The notes: generated from the sequence alone by a model not told the origin. Positions 43,002-52,146 are shown, counted from the first letter of the stretch. The stretch: DNA of 64,000 nucleotides from Verrucomicrobiota bacterium (GCA_019247695.1 JAFBAP010000157.1:1-64000), one strand, 5' to 3'. Made by a program: numbers and translations.

Positions 43002-43299
43002 GAGAGATAACGTTCTCAGTCAAATCTCTCAGTTTCTGCGGGGGCGCAAGCGGAAAATTGATGTCGCCCGGTTTTTACGGCGCGTGCGTTCGACGAAAGT
43101 TGCGTCCGCAAGTGCTTCCGGCGCGCAACCATGACCGGAGAGGGGAGGGGAGGGGAGGCATTTGCGCCGGTCGCTGTCGCGTTCTAAGCTGAGAACGATT
43201 ACTGAAAACGGAGCCCAGTCGCGCCGGCGAAGTGCCCCCTCCGGCGCCGCGACGGTTTCAGTTTATCATCAGGGGGAATTTATCGGTCACACCATAACC
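43002..43299. other. Divergent promoter region between flavoprotein and LacI genes
   Basis: The 298 bp contain a clear dyad at 43006-43017, a related half-site (TGAGAACGATTAC) at 43190-43202, and a purine tract of GGGGA units at 43141-43159. No gene is seen, although in-frame codons upstream of the LacI start extend back to 43162 and could make a longer N-terminus. Confidence 0.6.
43006..43017. promoter_or_regulatory. LacI-family operator candidate 2 (GATAACGTTCTC)
   Basis: The dyad GATAAC|GTTCTC is centred between 43011 and 43012, immediately upstream of the flavoprotein start and in the divergent region shared with the LacI gene. The position fits repression of the operon and autoregulation. 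It is the best match of the four sites to a symmetric GANAACGTTNTC. Confidence 0.6.
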
Positions 43300-44376
43300 A
43301 TGCAGGGCGCAGCAGCTACGCTGGACGACGTCGCCAGGCGTGCCGGCACGTCGGTCGCAACTGCAGGACGTGCCCTGGGCGGATACGGGAAAGTGGCGGC
43401 GGCCACCCGCGAACGCGTTCTGAAGGCGGCACGGCAGCTCCATTACCGTCCCAATGCCCTGGCCCGCAGCATGAAGCAGCGCTCGAGCCTTACCATCGGG
43501 GTGATCGTCGGAAACGTCTGCAACCCTTTCTTCAGCGTCGTCCTTCGCGCGATCGAAGACACGGTAGGTGCACACGGTTACCAAGTGATCATGTGCAACA
43601 CCGACGAAAGCATCGAAAAGGAGTTGGCCCATGCCAGGGCGCTCCTCGAGCACCGGGTGGCCGGCATCATCCTTTCGCCCACCGCGGGCGAAAATGGAGA
43701 AGCCTCCCGGGCGGCCAAGGAAATCCACACGAGCAGGATTCCCCTGGTCTTCATCGATCGGGCGGTGAAAGGGATGAAAGTTCCGACCGTGGTGAGTGAC
43801 AATCAGTCGGCCGCGCACGAGGCCACCGCGCATCTGGTTGAGGCAGGCCACCGGCGTATCGGCATAATCGTGGGACGGAGGACGCTGGACACCATGTCGG
43901 AAAGGATTGAAGGCTATCGCCGGGCACTCGCCCAGCACCGGATTGAATTCGACGATTCGCTGGTCGTCGATGCCGTCCACGTCGGAGTCGAAGGCGGTTA
44001 TCGCGCCACAAAGCAGTTGCTCGATTTTCACCGTCCCCCGACGGCGTTGCTTGTGGCAAACAGCCTTTTAATTTTAGGGGCACTGAGCGCCATAGCGGAA
44101 AAAGGGCTTGCCATTCCGGATAACGTGGCCGTGATCGGTTGGGACGATTTTTACGCTGCCCCGCACCTGAAAACACCGCTTACGATGGTGGATCAACCAG
44201 CGCATGCGATGGCCTCGATCGCCGCGGAGCAGCTCATGAAAATGCTGGCTGACAAACCGGTCGATCCTTCTCTCTACGTCATTTTAAAATCCAATTTCAT
44301 CGTCCGGGACTCAGCCGGAACGCCCTCCAATCGACGACCGCTTGTCGGTTGCCGAAAAACTTCGAGCGATGCGTAA
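43300..44376 (+). CDS. LacI-family transcriptional regulator
   Basis: A 358-residue repressor. The N-terminal helix-turn-helix (ATLDDVARRAGTSVATAGRA) and hinge helix (RPNALARSMKQR) are followed by a periplasmic-binding-protein-like ligand domain (LTIGVIVGNVCNPFFSVVLR, VFIDRAVKGMKVPTVVSDN, VAVIGWDDFYAAPHLKTPLT). The ligand is probably a sugar or derivative. The ATG at 43300 gives the standard length; in-frame starts to 43162 would add a basic stretch. It is divergent from the flavoprotein-Rbs operon and the likely regulator of the AACGTT-centred sites. Confidence 0.92.
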   Translation: MQGAAATLDDVARRAGTSVATAGRALGGYGKVAAATRERVLKAARQLHYRPNALARSMKQRSSLTIGVIVGNVCNPFFSVVLRAIEDTVGAHGYQVIMCNTDESIEKELAHARALLEHRVAGIILSPTAGENGEASRAAKEIHTSRIPLVFIDRAVKGMKVPTVVSDNQSAAHEATAHLVEAGHRRIGIIVGRRTLDTMSERIEGYRRALAQHRIEFDDSLVVDAVHVGVEGGYRATKQLLDFHRPPTALLVANSLLILGALSAIAEKGLAIPDNVAVIGWDDFYAAPHLKTPLTMVDQPAHAMASIAAEQLMKMLADKPVDPSLYVILKSNFIVRDSAGTPSNRRPLVGCRKTSSDA

Positions 44377-44424
44377 ATCGGTTTTGGCTGGGGCTGAAAG
44401 CCGTGAACGCAACGATGGTGGAGA

Positions 44425-45273
44425 TTAACGGTTGAAAATCCGTTGCAGGAAGCGTAGTCCTTCGCGAGCCAGTGAATCCTGATCCGGCGCGAGCGGCCGC
44501 CAGAGCGAGACCGCGCGGGCGATCTCAGTGATTTCCGCGGTGAATGCCTCGATCACTACCGGGCCTTGGTAGTTGATTGCAGTTAGCGCCAACACAACTT
44601 CCGGCCATTCGATGTGCCCGGTGCCCGGCGTGCCACGGTCGCTTTCACAGGAATGAAAGTGAAACACCCTGGAACCGGCCATGCGGATCGCGGTAGCGAG
44701 GTTTTTCTCCTCGATATTCATGTGGAAGGTATCCAGCAGCAAGCCGACATTGGACGCGCCGATTCGCTCGATGAGTTCGAGGCCCTGCTCTACGGTGTTG
44801 ATGAAGTCGGTCTCGAAACGGTTTAACGGTTCAATGGCAAGCTGGACGCCTCGCTCTCCGGCATATTCGGCCACCGGCTTCAACGTTTCCACCGCAAGAC
44901 TCCACTGCTTTGACCGCTGCGGGGGCGACAGGAGGTTCGTCTTTCCGGTCGCGGAATACATTGGGCCCGCCACGAACGGTGAACCGAGTTCCTTCGCGAT
45001 ATCTATGCACGTCTCGAGGTATTTCGCGGTGTTAGCGCGGACGTTTTCCTCGTCTGAACTGGCATCCCGGCCCGGGCCGAAAGCACCACAAACCGTCGCG
45101 GTAAGGTCATTCTCCGCCAATGCCCTTTGAATCCGACCAACATCAATCGTAACGGGGTCTTCAACGCAGATCTCGATGATGTCGAAGCCCAGTTCGCGAA
45201 CCTTTTTGACAAGTCCAAGCGTCTGGTTCGAGAACGGTGAAACCCAGATAAATGTACTGGCACCGAAGCGCAT
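44425..45273 (-). CDS. Ketose 3-epimerase (D-psicose/D-tagatose 3-epimerase-like)
   Basis: A 282-residue TIM-barrel epimerase. Metal and catalytic residues match D-tagatose 3-epimerase: Glu148 in AIEPLNRFE, Asp181 in LLLDTFHMN, His207 in FHFHSCESDRG and Glu242 in VVIEAF. VAGPMYSATGK is also characteristic. It should interconvert C3 epimers of a free ketose (D-fructose/D-psicose, D-tagatose/D-sorbose, or L-ribulose/L-xylulose type). It heads away from lacI and is the most promoter-distal gene of the run of minus-strand genes that starts at 50679. Confidence 0.85.
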   Translation of the reverse strand: MRFGASTFIWVSPFSNQTLGLVKKVRELGFDIIEICVEDPVTIDVGRIQRALAENDLTATVCGAFGPGRDASSDEENVRANTAKYLETCIDIAKELGSPFVAGPMYSATGKTNLLSPPQRSKQWSLAVETLKPVAEYAGERGVQLAIEPLNRFETDFINTVEQGLELIERIGASNVGLLLDTFHMNIEEKNLATAIRMAGSRVFHFHSCESDRGTPGTGHIEWPEVVLALTAINYQGPVVIEAFTAEITEIARAVSLWRPLAPDQDSLAREGLRFLQRIFNR

Positions 45274-45402
45274 GAACGATTTTCCTTGAAGTAGAGCTGC
45301 TGCCCGAGTTCCGTAAAATTCCGGATGGCCTGTTCAGTCGACCCCTCGAAGAACCGCCACATCGTTTTGAATGCCGGGAATGCCGGGTCCCGGCGCCCGG
45401 CA

Positions 45403-46236
45403 CTACTTAGCCGTCAGCAGCGGCTTCATGTATTCGTACGCCTGCCGTGCCACCAGGTCCGGCTCGACGTTTCGCCGGTTGAATCCGATCTCCATCGCCA
45501 GGTAGCCGTCATAAGCGATGTCACGCAGCGCTTGCACCAAACCAACAAAATCACCCGGACCCTGACCGGGGGCCAACCGGCCAAACTCGGAGAGGTGAAC
45601 GTGGCGCAAATTCTTCCCCATCTTATAGACGTAATCGGTCGGCACCTCGTTGCGATAATACGCATGCTGGGTGTCGAACATCAGCTTGACGTTCGGTTCG
45701 GCCACTTCCTCCATCAACTCGATGGCGTGGTCGCAGCTCTCGATCAGGTTGCTGTCGGTGGGCGTCGGCTCGATGGCCAGCACCACCCCGGCGCCTTCGG
45801 CGGACCTGGCGATCTCCTTGAGGGCTTCGGCACTCCAGGCCCAGGCCTGGGCGCGCGGCGTGCCGAAAATCTGCCATCCGGCGACGTAAAGCACGGTGTT
45901 ACCCCCGAGGTCGGAGCAGAGCCGGGCAACTTGTTTGTACTGTTCAATGGCTTCCCGGCGCTCTTCCGGAAGGGGCGAAGCGACGTTAAAGCCGGGACCG
46001 CCGCCGGGCGCCGGCAGCATGCTGGAGAGCGCCAGCCCATTGTCGTCCAACACGCGTTTGATCTCCTTGCGCCGCTCCTTGGTGACCTGACTAGGGTAGG
46101 CATGCGGTGCGGCCGCCCCGATTTCAATGCCGTCGTAGCCGATTCGAGCGATCCGTTTGATGGTTTCTTCGAGGGTATAGGCAGGAACCCAAACCGGAAA
46201 GCTGGAGTACACCCAGGTGTTAAAGGCTAATTTCAT
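45403..46236 (-). CDS. TIM-barrel sugar (phosphate) isomerase/epimerase
   Basis: A 277-residue xylose-isomerase-like barrel. Metal-site segments are AIEPTPTDSNLIE, LMFDTQHAYY, HVHLSEFGRLAPGQG and AMEIGFNRR. It differs clearly from its neighbour at 44425, so this is not a recent duplication. The reaction (epimerase, isomerase or 3-keto-sugar lyase) cannot be fixed from motifs. It lies 44 bp before the zinc dehydrogenase in transcription terms downstream of it, within the same run of genes. Confidence 0.82.
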   Translation of the reverse strand: MKLAFNTWVYSSFPVWVPAYTLEETIKRIARIGYDGIEIGAAAPHAYPSQVTKERRKEIKRVLDDNGLALSSMLPAPGGGPGFNVASPLPEERREAIEQYKQVARLCSDLGGNTVLYVAGWQIFGTPRAQAWAWSAEALKEIARSAEGAGVVLAIEPTPTDSNLIESCDHAIELMEEVAEPNVKLMFDTQHAYYRNEVPTDYVYKMGKNLRHVHLSEFGRLAPGQGPGDFVGLVQALRDIAYDGYLAMEIGFNRRNVEPDLVARQAYEYMKPLLTAK

Positions 46237-46280
46237 GATTCGTGGATGCTTGTGCTTTGCTGTTGAAATCTTCTGCCGGT

Positions 46281-47312
46281 CTAATCCCAGACGAAAATCG
46301 CTTTTTCGGTCTTCCGTTCGTCAAACATTCGGAATGCCTCCGGGGCCCGGTCCAGAGAGAAACGGTGGGTAATCATCTTCTCCACCGGAATCCGTCGATC
46401 GACGATGAACCGGGCTATCTCCTCAAATTCACTCAGAGGGAAATACCACGCCCCGATGACCTGAAGCTGTTTTCTGATAAACTGGTCGCTCGGGTTTATC
46501 GTCGTCGAAGACGATTCCCCAACGAGAGCCACCGATCCGAACCGGCGTGCGGAGTCGAGGGCAGAGTTCTGGGCTTTGCCGTTCCCCGAACAGTCGATCG
46601 CCGCGTCCACACCTGCGCCGTCCGTGAGTTCGCGCAACCGCGCGGTGGCATCTTCGCTCCCGCTGTTCACGATTTCGTCCGCCCCGAGTTCCTTTGCCAT
46701 CGTCAGCCGGTCCTCGAGCACGTCGACGGCGATGATGCGTGCGCCCCTGGCTTTCCCTATAAGGACGCCGGCCGCCCCCATCGGACCGATGCCGAAGACG
46801 GCCAGGGTAGTGGCGCCCGATACGCCCAACCTTTTTTGGGCGGAGTATTGCGTTCCAATCATGTCGGTCATGACTGCGCCCGCCTCGAACGAGAGTTGAT
46901 CCGGCAGCTTGAGGCAGTTAATCGCAGGCGCCACCAGGTAGTCGGCATCACCGCCGTCCACGTCGAAGCCGAGGCATTTGAACTCGGGGCACAGCATCCG
47001 GAAGCCGCCATGGCACCACCGGCAATGCCCGCAGCCGATGGCGAGGTAAACTGCCACCCGGTCGCCCGGTTTAACGTTGGTCACGCCGGTCCCGACTTCC
47101 ACGACGTCACCCGCCGGTTCATGTCCGGGAATGATCGTGCCTGTCTTGGCTGCCTCACTGGCCAGCACGGGCTTGCCGTAATAAAGGCTCATGTCGCTTC
47201 GACACAGGGCCGAAGCCCGCATTCTAACCAGCGCCTCGCCGGGTCCGGGTACCGGATCCGGGCGATCGACCACCTCTACCTTTTTGTTTCCAGGGAATAG
47301 AACCGCTTTCAT
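46281..47312 (-). CDS. Zinc-dependent alcohol/polyol dehydrogenase
   Basis: A 343-residue medium-chain dehydrogenase. The catalytic-zinc region is ALCRSDMSLYYG with GHEPAGDVVEVG. The structural zinc cysteines are in CGHCRWCHGGFRMLC. The cofactor fold is AVFGIGPMGAAGVLIG, with a following VDVLEDR acid that favours NAD. Likely substrates are sugar alcohols or sugars such as sorbitol or threonine-like alcohols. The start MKAVLFPGNKKVEVV at 47312 is the family start. It sits between the MalFG-type importer and two sugar isomerases, suggesting oxidation of the imported polyol to a ketose. Confidence 0.9.
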   Translation of the reverse strand: MKAVLFPGNKKVEVVDRPDPVPGPGEALVRMRASALCRSDMSLYYGKPVLASEAAKTGTIIPGHEPAGDVVEVGTGVTNVKPGDRVAVYLAIGCGHCRWCHGGFRMLCPEFKCLGFDVDGGDADYLVAPAINCLKLPDQLSFEAGAVMTDMIGTQYSAQKRLGVSGATTLAVFGIGPMGAAGVLIGKARGARIIAVDVLEDRLTMAKELGADEIVNSGSEDATARLRELTDGAGVDAAIDCSGNGKAQNSALDSARRFGSVALVGESSSTTINPSDQFIRKQLQVIGAWYFPLSEFEEIARFIVDRRIPVEKMITHRFSLDRAPEAFRMFDERKTEKAIFVWD

Positions 47313-47443
47313 GATGATTTTCTGTTGATACCTAGGTGGATAGCGATCTTCCTGCGCCAACGGCGGACGCGTGTTCCGCGGCAACCTGGACCCGGGCCCG
47401 CAAAATCGTGTGGGCGTAAAGCCGAGCTACCAGCGCCGATCCA

Positions 47444-48286
47444 TCACTTGACTGCCCCCATGGTGAGGCCCGAAATCAGCCGTCGTCGCAGTAGAAACGT
47501 CATCACCAGGATGGGAGCGACAATGGCGGTTGACGCCGCCGTCAGGTTACCCCATTGCGTGCCGAACATCCCGGTAAACTCGTTGACACCGACCGGGGCC
47601 GTTTTCACGTCGGCGCGCGTCAGGGTCAACGCGAAGAGAAATTCGTTCCAGCACAGGATCATGCTCAGCACGGCCGCGGCAACGATGCCCGGCACGGCCA
47701 GGGGCAAGGTCATCCGGGCGATGACACCGATTCGTGAACAACCATCCACGCGTGCAGCCTCCTCGATGTCGGCGGGGATCTGGGCGATGACGCTGCGCAG
47801 CAGCCACACCACCATCGGCAGGTTGAATGCCGTGTAAGGGATAATCAGGATCGGGTAGGTGTCGATCAATTGTAACTGGCCTGCGAGCACGAATACGGGG
47901 ATGGCCGCTACGATGGGAGGAAACATAATCGTCGACAAGATCCACGTTGATAAAAATTTCCGGCCGGTAAAGCGTACCCGTGCGAGGGCGTAAGCCGCCG
48001 GAACGCCGACCAGGATACTGAGGGCGGTCGAAGCCGCGGCCACCAGGGCGCTATGCACCAAAAGCGGCAGGAAGGCCTGGGACGAAGATGTTTCGCCTCC
48101 AAATACCGCCGCGTAATGTTCCAGCGTCGGCCGGAACACCCATTTGGGCGGGATGGTCTGCGCATCGCCGCTGGGTTTGATAGAGGTGAGCACCATGAAA
48201 AGCAGGGGGATCAGCGCACCGATCATCGACACCCACACGACCAGGCGGCCGGCAATATTCAGGGGTACTCTGCTGACATCTGCCAT
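47444..48286 (-). CDS. MalG-type sugar ABC transporter permease
   Basis: A 280-residue permease with six helices. The EAA loop is DIEEAARVDGCSRIGVIARM followed by LPLAVPGI, and the C-terminal segment is RRRLISGLTMGAVK, both standard for MalG/UgpE partners. It is the last of three transporter genes (binding protein, MalF, MalG). No ATPase gene accompanies them, so a shared MsmX/UgpC-type ATPase elsewhere is needed. Confidence 0.94.
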   Translation of the reverse strand: MADVSRVPLNIAGRLVVWVSMIGALIPLLFMVLTSIKPSGDAQTIPPKWVFRPTLEHYAAVFGGETSSSQAFLPLLVHSALVAAASTALSILVGVPAAYALARVRFTGRKFLSTWILSTIMFPPIVAAIPVFVLAGQLQLIDTYPILIIPYTAFNLPMVVWLLRSVIAQIPADIEEAARVDGCSRIGVIARMTLPLAVPGIVAAAVLSMILCWNEFLFALTLTRADVKTAPVGVNEFTGMFGTQWGNLTAASTAIVAPILVMTFLLRRRLISGLTMGAVK

Positions 48287-48308
48287 AACTTGCCTCCGTC
48301 CGGGATGA

Positions 48309-49265
48309 TCAGTGTAACAGTTCGGTGTTGCGGCCCAGCACCTGCAGCAACTGCGAAACGATGAATGACAGCAAGATCAGGAATACGATGCCGACGGCGG
48401 CAGCGGCACCGATCTGGAAATCTTGCAGCCCAACCCGGTAGAGCGTCAGGTTGATCAGTTCGGTCGAGCGTCCGGGGCCGCCGCCCGTCAGGATCTGGAC
48501 GGTGCCGAACGTTTTAAAAGCTTCAACCACCCGCAGCAACACGGCGATGGCGATGAACGGCCGCAGCTGCGGCAGGGTCACGTGCCAGAAGGTTTGCCAG
48601 ACCGTGGCGCCGTCGACGGCCGCGGCCTCCTTGGATTCCTGGGGCAACCCCTGCAGCCCGGCCATCAGGATCAGGGCCACAAAGGGCGTCCATTGCCACA
48701 CGTCCAGGCTCACCATAGCCACCCAAGCGGTCGGCGCCGAGCTCAACCACTCGATCGGCCGGTGGATCAGGCCCGCCCGCTGCAGGTAGTAATCGACCCA
48801 GCCGTAGTTAGGATTGAGCAGTTCGCGCCAGATCAGCGCAGACACCACCGGCGTCACTGCGAAAGGCAGCAACAGGACCGTTGAGGCCAGGTTGTTGCCT
48901 AAACTTCGCGGGGCGAGGGCGCACGCCAGCCCCAACCCCAACAGAAGTTCGATCGTAACCGACACCGCCACGAACAGCAGGGTAACGAAGAATCCGTTCC
49001 GGACGGTCGGATCGGTGAACACCTGCACGTAGTTATCCAGCCCGACAAACCGCTTCAGGTCAGGGTTGAGCAGCGTAAAGTTGAAGAAACTGGCCTGCAG
49101 CAGATAGAGCGCCGGGGCGATCGTCATCAGCAGCAGGATCACCAGGGCAGGGGCCACGAGCGACCAGCCTAATGCCATATCGGAACGAATGGACTTCTTC
49201 GCTTCTTGCGGCGAAGGCGCCCATTCGGCCGTAGGCGTCGGTCGGGTGATGGCGGCTTTAGCCAT
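48309..49265 (-). CDS. MalF-type sugar ABC transporter permease
   Basis: A 318-residue permease. The first helix (LVAPALVILLLMTIAPALYL) is followed by the large periplasmic loop with FTLLNPDLKRFVGLDNY. The EAA loop is ESKEAAAVDGATVWQTFWHV followed by TLPQL. It pairs with the MalG-type protein downstream (22-bp gap). The start at 49265 overlaps the end of the binding-protein gene by 8 bp. Confidence 0.94.
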   Translation of the reverse strand: MAKAAITRPTPTAEWAPSPQEAKKSIRSDMALGWSLVAPALVILLLMTIAPALYLLQASFFNFTLLNPDLKRFVGLDNYVQVFTDPTVRNGFFVTLLFVAVSVTIELLLGLGLACALAPRSLGNNLASTVLLLPFAVTPVVSALIWRELLNPNYGWVDYYLQRAGLIHRPIEWLSSAPTAWVAMVSLDVWQWTPFVALILMAGLQGLPQESKEAAAVDGATVWQTFWHVTLPQLRPFIAIAVLLRVVEAFKTFGTVQILTGGGPGRSTELINLTLYRVGLQDFQIGAAAAVGIVFLILLSFIVSQLLQVLGRNTELLH

Positions 49266-50679
49266 TGGCGATCGGATACCCTGCCTGCTTGATCATCCCT
49301 TTGATCTGGGAGGCGGCCGCATCCAGCGCCGCCTGGGGCGTCTGGCTGCCGGTCGCGGCATTGTTGACCGCCACCGCAATCGCCTTACTGACGTCGCTGT
49401 AGTTGCTCAGGCGCGCCCGTCCCACCCCGACCCCCAGCGACTTGCCGAGAACTTCGTAGAAGTTGGCGAAGTCTTTCTGAAGCGCAGGATCCGACACGGC
49501 TTGTCTATACACCGAGACGCGGGTGGGGTGCAGCTGCTTCTGCAGCATCTTTACCTGCGTATCACTCGACGTCAGCCACGTTATCGCCCGGTACGCCCAT
49601 TCCTTGTTTTTGGCGAATTTGTTGATGCTCAGGATCCAGGTTCCGAAGTGAGGCCCATAGGATACCTTCTTCGGGACCATGGCGTAGGCCACTTCCCCTT
49701 TCACATCCGGGTTGAGCTTCATGTCATGGTAGTTCATCGCCATCGCCGTCAGCCCTGAGTTGAACGTGGCGCTCACGTCATCCCAGGAAAACGACGTCAC
49801 GCCCGGCGGGGTCACCTTCCGCTTCTGAATTAGATCGGCATAGAAGGTAAGCGCCTCAATGCCGGCCGGAGAGTCAAAAGAGAACCGGAAATCGTCGGAG
49901 ACGAGGTGGCCGTCGCCTCCCCAGCAGGCGAGCAACGTCTTGAAATCGTCGGTCGCCCAATCGCCGGTGCCGGGCATGAGCGTGGTCCCGTAAAGCCGTT
50001 TGTCGGGCCGGGTGAAAAATTCGGCCATCGGCACAAAATCATCCCAGGTTTCCGGCACCTTGAGTTGCTTGCCATACCGGCTTTGAAAGGCTTGTTGCTC
50101 TTGCGGGTTATCGAAGAGGTCCTTTCGATAGGCGAGCGTGAGCACGTTCGATTGGATCGGCAAGCCGAAGATTTCGAACCCCTGCTTGGCGATCTGGGCG
50201 GCGTCGACCTCGGTTGGCGAGCCTGGAAAATGCATGAACGACTTGGCCGTCTGGTAAACCGCCGAATCATAAAAGGCGGCCGGGATGAAATCGGTCAGGT
50301 TAGGATCGGTTACGTCATTGTATTTCGGGTCTTTCAGGTAGGAAGTCAGGGGCTCGAGCTTGCGGGTCAGGGCCGGCATCCACGGCGTATCGATAATCAT
50401 GATATCGTAGTGGGGGCTCGAGGCCGCCAGTTCCGCAAACACTTTCTGCTGCAGCGCGGCGTAAGGGTAGGTTTCGAGGTTCAGCTTGATGCCGAACTTG
50501 GAAGCAAAGTCGGGCAACACGAGTTTTACCGCTTCGGAATCGGCTTCGGCCGTCGCGTACAACAGGTTGAGCATCTGTGGTTTTGACGCGGCCTGCGCCG
50601 TGCGCGGCGCGAGCACGCCGCCGAAAACCGCCGCACCGGAAGTTGCGGCGGCTAACTTTAAAAAATCTCGCCTTCTCAT
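49258..50679 (-). CDS. Extracellular sugar-binding protein, Tat-exported
   Basis: A 473-residue family-1 solute-binding protein. The N-terminus MRRRDFLKLAAATSGAAVFG carries a twin-arginine motif (RRDFLK) and ends with APRTAQAAS, a good cleavage site. The mature part has the MalE/UgpB fold (WMPALTRKLEPLTSYL, LTLAYRKDLFDNP, ETWDDFVPMAEFF). It captures a sugar, polyol or oligosaccharide for the MalFG-type permeases. The start at 50679 follows a purine-rich leader; 130 bp upstream an insertion sequence begins. Confidence 0.93.
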   Translation of the reverse strand: MRRRDFLKLAAATSGAAVFGGVLAPRTAQAASKPQMLNLLYATAEADSEAVKLVLPDFASKFGIKLNLETYPYAALQQKVFAELAASSPHYDIMIIDTPWMPALTRKLEPLTSYLKDPKYNDVTDPNLTDFIPAAFYDSAVYQTAKSFMHFPGSPTEVDAAQIAKQGFEIFGLPIQSNVLTLAYRKDLFDNPQEQQAFQSRYGKQLKVPETWDDFVPMAEFFTRPDKRLYGTTLMPGTGDWATDDFKTLLACWGGDGHLVSDDFRFSFDSPAGIEALTFYADLIQKRKVTPPGVTSFSWDDVSATFNSGLTAMAMNYHDMKLNPDVKGEVAYAMVPKKVSYGPHFGTWILSINKFAKNKEWAYRAITWLTSSDTQVKMLQKQLHPTRVSVYRQAVSDPALQKDFANFYEVLGKSLGVGVGRARLSNYSDVSKAIAVAVNNAATGSQTPQAALDAAASQIKGMIKQAGYPIANG

Positions 50680-50809
50680 AGGAACTTTCCAAGGGGGGGT
50701 GATGGATTCGATGTGGCTCTGGGGGGAACGAAGGGTGGAGTGTCCGTTAGGTCGCGGGTGCCAAGGGTCGGGTGTGGGTCTTCGTCCGGGAGGGACGATC
50801 ACCGTTAGG

Positions 50810-52098
50810 CTCCCTCTAGAAATAAGGTGATCAGTGGTTCGGCTTGCGAGGCTGGATTTCGTAGTTCCAGTCGCCGTGGAATTTGTCACGCCGCAGCTTG
50901 ACCTGGGCGATCTCCTGGTCCGAAACTTTGATCCCCGATTCATAGGAGGCGGTGTCCAACTCCGAATGCACCCGGAGGCCTGTGGCGGTGGTGGTAGCGG
51001 CAATGAGACTCACGATGGCCTGCAAACTGATCAGAGGCTTGCCACGCCAATTCTGGGTGATGAAAGCGAACAACCGATGCTCGATCTTGTTCCACTTGCT
51101 GGTGCCGGGCGGGAAGTGGCACACGGCAATGCGCAAGCCCGTTTCATCGGCGAGTTTTTGTAGCTCCCATTTCCATAACCGCAGCCGTGAGCCGTTACTG
51201 CCCCCGGAATCCGCCGTGATCAGCAGGCGCTTGGCATGCGGATAGGTTTGCTGGCCCATGGACCGCCACCACCGGCGAATGCTTTCAACCGCGAATTCGG
51301 CGGTGTCATGGTCCACCCCCACACTGACCCATCCTGAGTTGCGACCGATATCGTAAATGCCGTACGGGGTGGCGCGCCCCAATTCCTGGTCGATGAAATC
51401 ATGCACCCGCACTTTTTCCGGATCGCCTTTGGGGCGCAGTTCCCGGCCGCCATTCTTGAAATCGCCCACCAATTCCTTCTTTTTGGTGTCGACCGAGATG
51501 GCGGGCTCTCTGCGGCTTAAGCACCACTTCACCTTAGCATTGAGATGCTCAAACTGGGCATTGCGGTCCGGATGGTTGGCCCCCCCTTTGGTCTTGCGGT
51601 TAGCTTGCAAACTGTAGCCCAGCTCGTGAAGCAAGTCGCCCACCACTTGATGGCTGACGCGGTGGTGGAGGCGCTGCAGTTCCTCCGTCAGCTTCCGCAG
51701 GCTCTTACAGGTCCAGCGCAAGGGCGCCTCGGGGTCTGCGCGCGTGGTGGATTCCAGCAGTTTCTCCAGATCCGACTTGAAGGTAGGGTCCCGATCGACC
51801 GCTTTTTTTCGGCCGCCGCCGGCCCGCCGAATGCGCCCCGGGCTCAACGCCGCTGGCTCTTGCAGTTCCGCCAAGCCGTGGCGGATCACGCGCCGTGAAA
51901 CCCCGGTGGCCCTGGCGACAGCGCAGATGCCTCCTGGTCCAATCGCCTGACTCTCTGCGGCGGCCAACAGCCGACGCGCCCGCTCATCCAACCGGGGCCG
52001 TAAGGTCTCGTAGCGCGCTCTGATGTCGGCCTCAGCAATCATGAATCCAAGTGTAGGCCGAAATCTTTCTATATGGAATGTTTATTTCTAGACGGGCC
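50810..52098. mobile_element. Insertion sequence of the ISAzo13 type
   Basis: A single complete transposase gene is bracketed by an inverted TCTAGAAATAA (50815-50825 and, reversed, 52082-52092). Outside this the ends match imperfectly (CTCCC against GGGCCCG). The outer limits given are approximate. TTAG occurs just outside both ends and may be the target duplication. The element separates the Tat-exported binding-protein operon from the second Rbs-type operon. Confidence 0.75.
50831..52042 (-). CDS. ISAzo13-family transposase
   Basis: A 403-residue intact transposase. The N-terminal helix-turn-helix region is ICAVARATGVSRRVIRHGLA. The catalytic core has AISVDTKKKELVGDFKNGG, then LLITADSGGSNGSRLR, and the late CHFPPGTSKWNKIEHRLFA. 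These give Asp-Asp-Glu-type acids in SVDTKK, TADSGG and KIEHRL. All are typical of ISAzo13/Rhodopirellula-type DDE transposases. No stop or frameshift interrupts it, so the element may be active. Confidence 0.93.
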   Translation of the reverse strand: MIAEADIRARYETLRPRLDERARRLLAAAESQAIGPGGICAVARATGVSRRVIRHGLAELQEPAALSPGRIRRAGGGRKKAVDRDPTFKSDLEKLLESTTRADPEAPLRWTCKSLRKLTEELQRLHHRVSHQVVGDLLHELGYSLQANRKTKGGANHPDRNAQFEHLNAKVKWCLSRREPAISVDTKKKELVGDFKNGGRELRPKGDPEKVRVHDFIDQELGRATPYGIYDIGRNSGWVSVGVDHDTAEFAVESIRRWWRSMGQQTYPHAKRLLITADSGGSNGSRLRLWKWELQKLADETGLRIAVCHFPPGTSKWNKIEHRLFAFITQNWRGKPLISLQAIVSLIAATTTATGLRVHSELDTASYESGIKVSDQEIAQVKLRRDKFHGDWNYEIQPRKPNH

Positions 52099-52146
52099 CT
52101 TAGCCCGGGACTGCAACGTTTGGCGCGGGAAGAGCGTGGTTTCGGT

